This document shows, one piece after another, positions 20,812 to 28,603 of a stretch of 64,000 bases of DNA. Location: positions 1-64,000 of the forward strand of contig NZ_KZ984442.1 in NCBI RefSeq assembly GCF_003569915.1, given 5' to 3'. Within the stretch, counting starts at the first letter, position 1; each line of letters starts with the position of its first letter. The notes under the pieces were generated by a model. That model was not told the origin of the DNA. It searched no databases and saw nothing but the letters and a program-made list of their open reading frames with translations. The DNA comes from Comamonas testosteroni (lineage in GTDB: Bacteria; Pseudomonadota; Gammaproteobacteria; Burkholderiales; Burkholderiaceae_C). Both the position numbers and the translations under genes were made by a program.

Positions 20812-20846
20812 CAAAAAAAGCCACCGTCGACGGTGGCTTTTTTCTG
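20812..20846. terminator. Bidirectional terminator between the hydrolase and uppP
   Basis: AAAAAAAGCCACCG and CGGTGGCTTTTTT pair across TCGA, with A and T runs on the two sides. Serves convergent genes. Confidence 0.92.
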
Positions 20847-20861
20847 GCGAAAATCAGGCGA

Positions 20862-21686
20862 TCAATGGTGCCAGTTCACCACGCCGGTATAGGCCGTCAC
20901 CAGCACGATGATGCCGAAGACAATGCGGTACCAGGCAAACGGCACAAAGCTGTTGGTGGAGATAAAGCGCAGCAGCCAGCGCACGCACAGCCAGGCGCTG
21001 ATGAACGAGAAGACCAGGCCCACAGCAAACATCGGCACATCGGCCATGGACAGCTGGGCGCGCTCCTTGTAGAGGCTGTACACCCCCGCGCCCACCAGCG
21101 TGGGCATGGCCAGGAAGAAGGAGAAATCCGTCGCAGCCTTGCGCGACAGGCCCATCACCATGCCGCCAATGATGGTGGAGCCACTACGGCTCATGCCCGG
21201 CACCAGCGCCAGACATTGCACCAAACCGACCTTGAGCGCATCCACAGGCGTCATATCGTCCACCGACTGCACACGGGTCGCCGATGCAGAGCGATTTTCC
21301 GCCCACAGGATCACAAAGCCACCCAGTATGAAGGTCGTGGCCACAATCACCGGCGTGAACAGGTGCTCCTGCACATACTTGCCAAACAGCAGCGCCAGCA
21401 CCACGGCGGGCAGGAAACCGATAAAGACATTGAGCGCAAACTTCTGCGCCTGACGGCTGGTGGGCAACTCCACCAGCGTGGTGCGAATCTTTTGCCAGTA
21501 CACCAGCATCACAGCAAAGATGGCGCCGCTTTGAATGGCGATCTCGAACACCTTGGCCTTGCCGCCGACAAAGCCCATCAGCGAGCCCGCCAGAATCAGG
21601 TGGCCGGTGGAGGAAATGGGCAGGAACTCGGTCAGTCCTTCCACAATGCCCATGATGGCGGCCTTGAGCAGCAATAAAGTATCCAC
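20862..21686 (-). CDS. uppP: Undecaprenyl-diphosphatase UppP
   Basis: Membrane phosphatase that recycles undecaprenyl pyrophosphate to the lipid carrier used for peptidoglycan and other surface polymers; overexpression gives bacitracin resistance in E. coli. The product is 274 residues. A GTG start at 21686 is preferred: AAGGA lies eight bases upstream, and the resulting [10 protein letters not shown] matches the family start. The family motifs [19 protein letters not shown] and [13 protein letters not shown] are present, with about eight hydrophobic segments. Confidence 0.96.
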   Translation of the reverse strand: MDTLLLLKAAIMGIVEGLTEFLPISSTGHLILAGSLMGFVGGKAKVFEIAIQSGAIFAVMLVYWQKIRTTLVELPTSRQAQKFALNVFIGFLPAVVLALLFGKYVQEHLFTPVIVATTFILGGFVILWAENRSASATRVQSVDDMTPVDALKVGLVQCLALVPGMSRSGSTIIGGMVMGLSRKAATDFSFFLAMPTLVGAGVYSLYKERAQLSMADVPMFAVGLVFSFISAWLCVRWLLRFISTNSFVPFAWYRIVFGIIVLVTAYTGVVNWHH

Positions 21687-21886
21687 GCGAATCGTCCTTA
21701 GGGTGCAGAGGTTGAGCAAAGCCGCCCATTATCCGCCCTCTGTTTTCCGTCTGGATGGCACAAGACCTTCACTGCCGATCAATCGCAAATTTTTACAAGC
21801 CAAGGTTTGATTTCATAGGCAAAGCGATCTGGCTGTGCTGCAATTGCAGCGCGCCGGCTGTCGGCGTTTTCAAAAACACACACATC

Positions 21887-22165
21887 ATGAAAAAACTCGT
21901 TGTCCTGGCTGTCGTTTCCCTGGCTTGCAGCATGAGCATGGCCGCTGGCGACAAGCCCAAAACCGCTCAGCAGCAACTCATGGGCACCTGCAACACCGAA
22001 GCCACTGGCAAAAAAGGCGATGAGCGCAAGGAGTTCATGAAGTCCTGCCTGTCTGACGGCAAGAAGCGCCAGCAAGAACGCATGAAGGCTTGCAATGTGG
22101 ACGCAACGGGCAAAAAGGGTGATGAGCGCAAGGCATTCATGAGTGAATGCTTGAAGAAAGACTAA
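21887..22165 (+). CDS. PsiF-repeat small periplasmic protein
   Basis: A 92-residue protein with a signal peptide (MKKLVVLAVVSLACSMSMAA) and two copies of the PsiF repeat: C-N-x-E/D-A-T-G-K-K-G-D-E-R-K-x-F-M-x-x-C-L. In E. coli psiF is induced by phosphate starvation; its function is not known. No Pho box was recognised upstream. The start at 21887 lacks a clear Shine-Dalgarno. A GC-rich repeat begins right after the stop codon. Confidence 0.88.
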   Translation: MKKLVVLAVVSLACSMSMAAGDKPKTAQQQLMGTCNTEATGKKGDERKEFMKSCLSDGKKRQQERMKACNVDATGKKGDERKAFMSECLKKD

Positions 22166-22282
22166 GCTCCCCCTGAGGCGCTTCGCGCCTTCCCCCTCTC
22201 TCTACGCGCTGCGCGCTAAGGGAGGGGGACGACAGCTTCGCTGCGCGGCGGCGCTTGCTCGCTGTCCCGCTTTTGGGGGCCG
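22166..22282 (+). repeat. GC-rich stop-codon-adjacent repeat, copy 1
   Basis: Begins four bases after the psiF-like stop with CCCCCTGAGGCGCTTCGCGCC and then CCCCCTC...GAGGGGG, followed by GACGACAG and GCTGCGCGGCGGCGCTTGCT. It can form two hairpins (GGCGC/GCGCC and CCCCCTC/GAGGGGG). Related copies are at 40385-40500, 56333-56450 and 57476-57580. The rest of the gap to 22468 shows no gene. Confidence 0.85.
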
Positions 22283-22468
22283 CCAGTTTTTAGCGTCGTG
22301 ACCAAAGCCACCATTTCGGTGGCTTTGTCGTTTCTGGCGCTCTGTTTGCACACCGTCCGCGCCTGCAATCTGCAATTCGCGGTCTGGGTTTTGCGGTTCG
22401 TCGCAATCGGCTGTCTTTCGGGTCATCGCCCAAACACAGTGCAGGTATTCCTTCTGGAGGGCTGCACC

Positions 22469-22870
22469 ATGCAACTCACGCCGCTCATCGCCATTCATGC
22501 CTTTTGCGCTATCGCTGCTGCCGCCATCGGCCCGGTTGCGCTCTGGGCGCGGCGCAGTGATGCGCCTCACCGGCCCCGCCTGCATCGCGCTGCCGGTTAT
22601 GCCTTTGTCACGCTGATGGTCGGGGCGGCCCTCTCGGCCCTATTTATCCGCGATTTCAAACTGCCCAACATCTGGGGCTACACACCCATTCATTTGCTGA
22701 TTCCGCTGACGCTGGTTGGACTGGTGCAGTCGTTCAGGTATCTGCTTGCAGGCCGCATAGACCAGCACCGCCGCATCATGCGCAAGCTCTACTTTGGTGC
22801 TTGCGTCACGGCGGGCCTTTTCACGTTGCTGCCCGGACGCCTGCTGGGCGACCTGCTCTGGAAACCGTAA
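22469..22870 (+). CDS. DUF2306-like four-helix membrane protein
   Basis: A 133-residue membrane protein with four hydrophobic segments (about residues 5-25, 42-60, 73-90, 107-125). Histidines occur near the membrane edges: H10, H34 and H39. The segments HRAAGYAFV and HRRIMRKLYFGA resemble DUF2306/YozB-like proteins. Function is unknown. The start at 22469 has GGAGG eight bases upstream. It probably begins the operon that continues with the 2TM protein (22-bp gap) and perhaps the LytS/LytTR pair. Confidence 0.75.
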   Translation: MQLTPLIAIHAFCAIAAAAIGPVALWARRSDAPHRPRLHRAAGYAFVTLMVGAALSALFIRDFKLPNIWGYTPIHLLIPLTLVGLVQSFRYLLAGRIDQHRRIMRKLYFGACVTAGLFTLLPGRLLGDLLWKP

Positions 22871-22892
22871 ACCCTCATTCAAGGAGAAAGCC

Positions 22893-23183
22893 ATGAACTG
22901 CGAACCCAATCAGGGCACGCTGCAACAACAGGCCCGCCGCCGCGCAGGCATGAAACTGGGTTGGTATCTGCATGCCTGCGTCTATCTCTGTGTGAACCTG
23001 GGGCTGATGGCTCTGGCCTTGAGTCAGGGCAGGCATTGGGCCATTTACCCGGCGCTGGGCTGGGGTCTGGGTTTGATGATGCATGGGCTGGTGGTCTGGC
23101 TGGCCTCGCCTTCCAGCCCCATATGGCAGCGCATGGTGCAGCGTGAATTGCAATCACTGCAAAAGTCCGAGTCCGGCCACTAG
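22893..23183 (+). CDS. 2TM-domain small membrane protein
   Basis: A 96-residue protein with two hydrophobic helices (about residues 22-42 and 48-70) separated by a short GRHWAIYPA turn. This matches the 2TM domain often encoded beside, or fused to, LytS-type histidine kinases. AAGGAG lies seven bases before the start. The stop codon TAG is formed by the first three bases of the MITE-like element at 23181. Likely a partner or modulator of the downstream kinase, by context only. Confidence 0.8.
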   Translation: MNCEPNQGTLQQQARRRAGMKLGWYLHACVYLCVNLGLMALALSQGRHWAIYPALGWGLGLMMHGLVVWLASPSSPIWQRMVQRELQSLQKSESGH

Positions 23184-23447
23184 GGCCTGTTCACATAACC
23201 CTCGGGGTCGCGCAAGCTGGACAGGGCTGCCAATGCGCGACGCGTGATGCAGTGCGGGTCGGGACCCGCACAAGGCGCGCAACAAAGCAGTGGTAGCCCT
23301 GCCCAGCTTGCCCTTCGGGTTGGGAATCTTGGGCGGTCTGCGGCGTTGCAGGTACTTGCAAGGTACCTACCTTGCTGCGTCCCTGCGCCTTGCATCCCAT
23401 CCCAAGATTCCCAACGCGATCCCCGTGCGTTATGTGAACAGGCCCTA
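23181..23447. mobile_element. MITE-like non-coding element with perfect 19-bp terminal inverted repeats
   Basis: The ends are TAGGGCCTGTTCACATAAC (23181-23199) and its exact reverse complement (23429-23447). The 267-bp interior has no credible gene and holds four inverted repeats: 23212-23228 with 23295-23311 (one mismatch), 23252-23259 with 23264-23271, 23321-23333 with 23401-23413, and 23358-23365 with 23368-23375. A TA at each outer edge would fit a TA target duplication, but it is also part of the repeat itself. It lies between the 2TM gene and the kinase gene. Confidence 0.82.
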
Positions 23448-23472
23448 GCCCCAAACGCTGCCCTCCCCTACG

Positions 23473-24558
23473 ATGCAAGCCATGCCCGCGTCCGCCCCCA
23501 GTCTGTCACTCCCATCCACCAGTGTGCTCAAGCATGGCTGGGTTGTGGTGTCTGTCTGCCTGCTGATTACCGTGCTTTTGACCTGGCTTGGGCAAGGCAG
23601 CTGGGATGTGAACCTGGTCTGTTCGCTGGCCATTGGTCTGCCCACCTGGCTGACGATCGAAATTGGACGCAGGCGCTTCAGCGATAGTGCCGACATACCC
23701 TGGCCCAAGGGCTGGCGCGGTGTGCTGCTGGTGGTCTGCGGCGTGCTGATCGGCTTTAGCCTTGGCAGCCTCATCGGCCACAGCTACCAGCGCTGGATGT
23801 ACCCGCAGCAAAGTAACGCCCAAACGCCTGAGCTGCTGTTTCCCATGCTGATCACCATTGCCTGCAGCGCAGGCATGTCCACTTTTTTCTTTCTGCTGGG
23901 CAAGGCCCGCTATCTGCAGATGCAGGCCGAGCAGTCACAGCGTCAGGCCGCAGAGGCCCATCTCCAACTGCTGCAGGCGCAGCTGGAGCCACATATGCTG
24001 TTCAACACCCTGGCCAATCTGCGGGTGCTGATTTCGGTGGACACCGCGCGCGCCGAGCAGATGCTGGACCACCTGATCGACTATCTGCGCGCCACGCTCA
24101 GCGGCTCACGCAGCGGCACGCACAGCCTGTCAGCCGAGTTTGCGCTGCTGGCCGACTATCTGGCACTGATGCAGATTCGCATGGCCGAGCGCCTGCGCTA
24201 CACGCTGGAGCTGCCTGCCGAACTGGCCGATGTACCCGTGCCGCCGCTGCTGCTGCAACCGCTGGTGGAAAACAGCATTCGCCATGGGCTGGAGCCGCAA
24301 CTGGCGGGAGGCCATATCCATGTGCAGGCCGCTCTGCTGAACGGAGATCGTGTTTGCCTTACTGTGCTCGACAATGGCGCGGGCCTGCCCCAGCCATTGC
24401 AAGAAGCAGAAGCCGATCCCCGCAAAGGCTTTGGGCTGCAGCAGATTCGTGAGCGGTTGGCCAATCGCTATGGTGATGCAGCCACTTTCAATTTGATAGC
24501 AGACAGCGCAAATGGAACCAAGGCTTCCATCATATTTCCTTTGAAATCAGTGTCATGA
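23473..24558 (+). CDS. LytS/YpdA-type sensor histidine kinase
   Basis: A 361-residue membrane kinase. Hydrophobic segments lie at about residues 15-40, 45-65, 77-100 and 117-140. A short coiled coil (LQMQAEQSQRQAAEAHLQLL) follows. The His_kinase box has H174 in LEPHMLFNTLANLR. The ATP-binding domain has the N box (QPLVENSIRHGLEP) and G boxes (LDNGAGLPQ, GFGLQQIRERL). It presumably phosphorylates the overlapping LytTR regulator. The signal is unknown. The start at 23473 or the Met three codons later is uncertain. The MITE-like element ends 25 bp upstream and may have replaced or altered its original leader. Confidence 0.9.
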   Translation: MQAMPASAPSLSLPSTSVLKHGWVVVSVCLLITVLLTWLGQGSWDVNLVCSLAIGLPTWLTIEIGRRRFSDSADIPWPKGWRGVLLVVCGVLIGFSLGSLIGHSYQRWMYPQQSNAQTPELLFPMLITIACSAGMSTFFFLLGKARYLQMQAEQSQRQAAEAHLQLLQAQLEPHMLFNTLANLRVLISVDTARAEQMLDHLIDYLRATLSGSRSGTHSLSAEFALLADYLALMQIRMAERLRYTLELPAELADVPVPPLLLQPLVENSIRHGLEPQLAGGHIHVQAALLNGDRVCLTVLDNGAGLPQPLQEAEADPRKGFGLQQIRERLANRYGDAATFNLIADSANGTKASIIFPLKSVS

Positions 24559-25343
24559 ACCCTGCACCACGCGCCCTGATTGCCGAAGACGAACCGCTGC
24601 TTGCGCAGGCGCTTGCACAGATGCTGGGCCAGCTCTGGCCACAGTTGCAGATTCAGGCCCTGGTGGCAGATGGTTTGAGCGCGGCCCAGCAGGCGCTGGA
24701 GCTGCTGCCCGATATGCTGTTTCTCGACATCCGCATACCTGGCCAAAGCGGGCTGGATGCCGCTGCCGAGATTGCGGACGCCTGGCCCGACGGCAAACCG
24801 CTGCCCGCCATCGTCTTTGTCACCGCCTATGACCAGTACGCGCTGGCCGCGTTTGAGGCCTGTGCCATGGACTATGTGCTCAAGCCCGTGCAGGCCCAAC
24901 GCCTGACGCAGACCGTGCAGCGCCTGCAACAATGGTGGCAGCAAGGCCATGAAGCGCAGCCCACACAGCTTGAGCAATTGTTCAAGCTGCAGCAGCAACT
25001 GCACACCGCACAGGCAGCGCCGCTGCAGATCATTCAGGCCAGCGTGGGCAACCAGATTCATATGGTGCGGGTGCAGGACATCATCTATCTGGAAGCCGCC
25101 GACAAATACCTGCGCGTGCTCACCGCGCAGCAGGAGTATCTGATTCGCACACCTCTCAAGGACTTGCTGCCGCAACTCGATACCCAGCAGTTCTGGCAGA
25201 TTCACCGCAGCACCGTGGTGCGCGCCGACGCAATTGCCAGCGTGCAGCGTGACGAGGCTGGGCGACTTTGGCTGCAACTGCGCAACCGGCCAGAAAAGCT
25301 GGCGGTCAGCCGCCTGTATGCCACGCGCTTCAAGGCGATGTAA
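24555..25343 (+). CDS. LytTR-family response regulator
   Basis: A 262-residue two-domain regulator. The receiver domain (1-~125) has the acidic cluster EDE at 11-13 and the phosphoacceptor D58 (FLDIRIPG). The C-terminal LytTR DNA-binding domain (~155-262) has IIYLEAADKYLRVLT and FWQIHRSTVVRADAI. A Gln-rich linker lies between them. The ATG overlaps the kinase stop (ATGA), so the two are translationally coupled. Its target genes are not visible. Confidence 0.92.
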   Translation: MNPAPRALIAEDEPLLAQALAQMLGQLWPQLQIQALVADGLSAAQQALELLPDMLFLDIRIPGQSGLDAAAEIADAWPDGKPLPAIVFVTAYDQYALAAFEACAMDYVLKPVQAQRLTQTVQRLQQWWQQGHEAQPTQLEQLFKLQQQLHTAQAAPLQIIQASVGNQIHMVRVQDIIYLEAADKYLRVLTAQQEYLIRTPLKDLLPQLDTQQFWQIHRSTVVRADAIASVQRDEAGRLWLQLRNRPEKLAVSRLYATRFKAM

Positions 25344-25358
25344 GTGCTGCTCAGGGCC

Positions 25359-26018
25359 TTACAAAACCATCACATCGTCCCAGTCCACGCCCTGCATGGC
25401 GTCCCAGTGCGCCACCATCACGCAGCGGGGCTGCGCCGGGTCTTTGAGCTGCACCGCCATATCGGCCAGCGCCCGCTGCACATAGCGCTCGGACGGTTTA
25501 TCGAGTGCAGCCAGCGGCTCATCGATCAGCACCAGCTCGGCACCGCTGGCCCAGCCCGCAGCCATCCACAGCTTGCGCTGCGAGCCTGAAGACAGCGCCA
25601 GCAAAGGCTTGTGCAGATGCGGCTCAAGCCCAAAGCCCTGCACATGCTGCTCAAACTGCGCGGCAGACCAGCGCGGGTAAATCGTGCGCTGCAGCGCCAC
25701 CCAGTCTGCAGCGGGCATGCGGCTGTGCGCATCGCTCAGCGGCTGGCGCGGGTCCTGCCAGAAAAACGATGAAGCGGGCAGCATGCCTGAAGGTGCAAAC
25801 GGGTAGTGCAGCATGCCGGTCTGCAGCGGCAACTGGCCCGCCAGCGCCTTGAGCCAACTGGTCTTGCCCGTGCCTTCGTCACCCTGCAGCAGACACAGGC
25901 CCGCATGCCAGCAGTGCGAGACACCATCAGCCACCAGCCGCCCCGGATAGCCAAAGCTGACCTGAATCGCCTGCACCATGCAATGCGTTTCACAGCAATC
26001 GTCAACTTCAGAATTCAT
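25359..26018 (-). CDS. Orphan ABC transporter ATP-binding protein
   Basis: A 219-residue ATPase with Walker A GDEGTGKT (46-53), Q-loop region FFWQDPRQPL, signature LSSGSQRKL and Walker B LVLIDEPLAALD. No permease or binding protein is nearby, so its partner is unknown. The start at 26018 lies inside a dispersed repeat and encodes an odd Cys-rich N-terminus. The Met at 25979 (MVQAIQVSFGYPG) begins where homology to ABC proteins starts and may be the true start. Neither has a good Shine-Dalgarno. Confidence 0.8.
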   Translation of the reverse strand: MNSEVDDCCETHCMVQAIQVSFGYPGRLVADGVSHCWHAGLCLLQGDEGTGKTSWLKALAGQLPLQTGMLHYPFAPSGMLPASSFFWQDPRQPLSDAHSRMPAADWVALQRTIYPRWSAAQFEQHVQGFGLEPHLHKPLLALSSGSQRKLWMAAGWASGAELVLIDEPLAALDKPSERYVQRALADMAVQLKDPAQPRCVMVAHWDAMQGVDWDDVMVL

Positions 26019-26066
26019 AGCAGATCCCGTATTACTTGTCTGGACTAGCGCCCAGTTTTATTCAAT
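26014..26066 (+). repeat. GGACTA-core dispersed repeat, copy E
   Basis: Contains CATAGCAGATC, TGGACTAGCGCCC and TTTTATTCAA. It lies between divergent genes. The possible ATG at 26018 of the ABC ATPase is part of it (reverse strand GCTATGAAT), as in copy F. Confidence 0.6.
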
Positions 26067-26134
26067 ACACCCATGCCAATGCGTTCATCGCATCACAGGC
26101 ACAATGTCGTCCCCTCATCAGCGAGCAATATGCC

Positions 26135-26500
26135 ATGGCTCTGGACTACCTGGAATTTGACTACAGCGAAGACGAAGAAGGCACGGGCACCTGGGATGCC
26201 ATGGCCAGCGTCAAAGCCGAGCGCGTTGCCGCACTGGCCGCTGAAATCGAGCAATTGCTGAGCTGGGCTAGCCGCGCTTTCGCTGGCCGCCAAGGTGCTG
26301 TGGAAGATGGCTTTGACTGGGACTATGACCTGCAGGCGCAGGACGATGATGGAGAGGCTTTGACGGCCCGCTTTGACAAAAGCACCGGCCAGCTGGCTCT
26401 GCAGGCATCGGTCACAGGGCGCACCACGGTCAATCTCTCGCTCTCGGGCTCGCTGCAGTTTGGTGATGCGCTGCGCGAGGCTTTTGATCTGGAAAACTAA
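26135..26500 (+). CDS. Hypothetical protein, acidic, 121 residues
   Basis: Not recognised. The product is soluble and strongly acidic, with DYSEDEEGTGTWDAMASVK near the N-terminus, an alpha-helical stretch (AALAAEIEQLLSWASRAF) and a C-terminal half rich in beta-type alternation (QLALQASVTGRTTVNLSLSG). The start at 26135 is chosen by protein composition; ribosome site GCGAG is weak. It is convergent with the pump operon's last gene, with a 3-bp gap. It has neither signal peptide nor membrane segment. Confidence 0.65.
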   Translation: MALDYLEFDYSEDEEGTGTWDAMASVKAERVAALAAEIEQLLSWASRAFAGRQGAVEDGFDWDYDLQAQDDDGEALTARFDKSTGQLALQASVTGRTTVNLSLSGSLQFGDALREAFDLEN

Positions 26501-26503
26501 GTT

Positions 26504-27031
26504 TCAGTCCTCGTCGCAAACGCATAGCAGCCACCAGAGATCGCGCTCTGGCTGCCAGACCAGATAGCCTGCGCAGTCCGTGGCAGCGCGCATCCATTGG
26601 CACCAGTCCATGCGGTCAAAGCGCCAGACCCACAGCTGTGCGAATGGTGCCGGAAAGACGGCACCCAGCATGTCGCCGACCTGTTTGCGAACCTCTGGCA
26701 AGGGCAGATGGCGGTTCAGCCCATGGCAGCCACCCTCATGCGCCAGCGCAATCAATGAGCCTTCAAACTCAAGGCGATTGAGCCGCGCAAACTGGATGTC
26801 CTGCAGATCGAGCGGACCCATGACCGTCTCCTCTGCCAGAGGCGCAAACCGCCGCATGAACTCCTGCATCCATTGCGCATAGTCGCCATGCATCAGCACC
26901 GGAGGGCGAGGCTTGATGAAGACCGACACCACCTCGCCGCACTGGGACAGTAGTTCCAGAAATTCATTGAGCTGCGTCTTCTGCACATCAACGATGTTCT
27001 GCGCAGTGAAGACAGGGGTGAAATTGCTCAC
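26504..27031 (-). CDS. Hypothetical protein encoded at the end of the RND pump operon
   Basis: Not recognised. The product is a 175-residue soluble protein, Trp-rich at its end (WVWRFDRMDWCQW, DLWWLLCVCDED). Its ATG overlaps the stop codon of the outer-membrane channel gene (ATGA), so it is translated from the pump mRNA. It has no signal peptide. A role linked to the pump is suggested by the coupling only. Confidence 0.7.
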   Translation of the reverse strand: MSNFTPVFTAQNIVDVQKTQLNEFLELLSQCGEVVSVFIKPRPPVLMHGDYAQWMQEFMRRFAPLAEETVMGPLDLQDIQFARLNRLEFEGSLIALAHEGGCHGLNRHLPLPEVRKQVGDMLGAVFPAPFAQLWVWRFDRMDWCQWMRAATDCAGYLVWQPERDLWWLLCVCDED

Positions 27032-28527
27032 GGCTTCACTGCGGCTTGTGTGGGTGACTGCACAGGCTGCCAGCGCCCCGCCACATTCTTGAGCAAGGTG
27101 TTCACCGCCGTGAGTCTGCGGTTTTGCACATTGATCAAGCTGGTCTGCGCGCTGATGACCGAAGTCTGGGCCGACAGCACATTCAGATAGGCCACGATGC
27201 CCGCCTTGTACTGGTTGTTGGCCACGGTCAGCGACTTCTGGGCGGCGGCCAGTGCCTCGACCTGCACCTGCTGCTCCTGCGCCAGATTGCTGGCGGCCAC
27301 CAGGTTGTCTTCCACCTCCTGCAAGGCCGTCAGCACGGTCTGCTTGTAGGTGGCTCCAGCCAGATCCAGTGATGCCCGGGCAGACTCCACCGCCGCACTG
27401 CGCGCGCCACCATCAAACAGGCTCAGCGCCAGCGATGGCCCGATTGACCAGAACAGATTGGGCGCATTGAACAGCTGAGACAGTTGCGAATTGCGATAAC
27501 CGGCGCCGCTGGACAAGGTCAGCGAAGGGAAGAAGGCCGCACGCGCCACGCCAATCTGTGCATTGGCGGCGGCCACGCGGCGCTCTGCCGCAGCGATGTC
27601 GGGGCGCTGCTCCAGCAAGGTGGAAGCCAACATCTCAGGCACCGCAGGGGGCTTGGGCAGGTGCCCCGTCACCGGCAGGCTAAAGGCCGCCGGGGCCTTG
27701 CCCAGCAGTGCGGCCAGCGCGTGCTCAAGCTGGGCGCGCGTGGTTTGTGCCTCGATCAGATTGGCCTGCGTGCTTTTGTACTGTGACTGGGCCTGGGCCA
27801 CATCGGCAGACGAGACCACGCCGGACTCGTAGCGGTTCTGTGTGAGCTTGAGGCTTTGTGCATAGTTGCTCAGGCTCTCCTGCAGAAACTGCATCTGCGC
27901 CTCAGCAGCGCGCAGCGAGAAATAGGTCTGTGCCACCGTGGCCTGTGCCGACAGGCGGGCGGCGGCCAGATCATCGCTGCTGGCCTGTGCCGTGGCCTTG
28001 TTGGCATCTACCGCGCCAGCCAACTTGCCCCACAGGTCCAGCTCCCAGCTGGCATTCAACCCCATGGAGAAGTTGTTGTTGATGGTGCCGCTGCGCGCCA
28101 CGTTCTCACCATTGGTGTTGCTGTAGGTGCCGCCGCCCGTCAAGGCGCGCGAGCCGCTGCCCGTGGCGCTGAGCGTGGGCAATTGCGCCGCGCGGCTGCT
28201 GGCCACACTGGCCTGAGCCGCACGCAAACGGGCCACGGCCTGCTCCACGCTGGGGTTGCCCGCGGCAGCTTCGTCCTGCAACTGGTTGAGTGTGGCGTCG
28301 CCATAGACCGTCCACCATTGCTCAGGCACCGTCGCAGCCGGGCTGCCCGCGCTGCTTTGCGCAGGCTGCCAGATGCCTTGTCTTGCCGCCTCTGGCGTGG
28401 CTTCCTTGAAGTTGGCAGGCACATCCGGCGCAGGCACTTTGTAGGCAGGTTGCAAGGAGCAGGCCGTCAGCAGCACGGCGGCGACCACGGGCACAAGACG
28501 CGGCACAGCAACGGCAGAATGCTTCAT
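27028..28527 (-). CDS. RND efflux outer-membrane channel lipoprotein (OprM/NodT family)
   Basis: A 499-residue TolC-like channel that completes the MdtABC-type pump. Begun at 28527, it has a lipoprotein signal with lipobox L-T-A-C (Cys23) followed by SLQPAYKVP, typical of the family. Two repeated OEP halves are visible (WWTVYGDATLNQLQDEA... and RPDIAAAERRVAAANAQIGVARAAFFPSLTL). An upstream in-frame ATG at 28596 has GAGAAG before it and lies just after the mdtC stop, so translation may begin there with a 23-residue extension that crosses a degenerate dispersed repeat. The downstream gene overlaps by 4 bp. Confidence 0.9.
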   Translation of the reverse strand: MKHSAVAVPRLVPVVAAVLLTACSLQPAYKVPAPDVPANFKEATPEAARQGIWQPAQSSAGSPAATVPEQWWTVYGDATLNQLQDEAAAGNPSVEQAVARLRAAQASVASSRAAQLPTLSATGSGSRALTGGGTYSNTNGENVARSGTINNNFSMGLNASWELDLWGKLAGAVDANKATAQASSDDLAAARLSAQATVAQTYFSLRAAEAQMQFLQESLSNYAQSLKLTQNRYESGVVSSADVAQAQSQYKSTQANLIEAQTTRAQLEHALAALLGKAPAAFSLPVTGHLPKPPAVPEMLASTLLEQRPDIAAAERRVAAANAQIGVARAAFFPSLTLSSGAGYRNSQLSQLFNAPNLFWSIGPSLALSLFDGGARSAAVESARASLDLAGATYKQTVLTALQEVEDNLVAASNLAQEQQVQVEALAAAQKSLTVANNQYKAGIVAYLNVLSAQTSVISAQTSLINVQNRRLTAVNTLLKNVAGRWQPVQSPTQAAVKP

Positions 28528-28550
28528 AAAAGTGAGCCGCTTGTGCTTAC

Positions 28551-28587
28551 GTTGATTAGGCTTGAAGCCATTTTGATTCAAAAACAA
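28551..28587 (+). repeat. Degenerate GGACTA-core repeat (copy I)
   Basis: Reads TTAGGCTTGAAGCC then TTTTGATTCAAAA, matching the right half of copies B-D. The left half is eroded. It sits between mdtC and the channel gene. Confidence 0.4.
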
Positions 28588-28603
28588 TGCTTGCATATTC
28601 TTC

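Noticed and set aside
23244-23687. Forward open frame across the MITE-like element and kinase start
   Set aside because: Crosses non-coding inverted repeats and is out of frame with the kinase; no protein resemblance.
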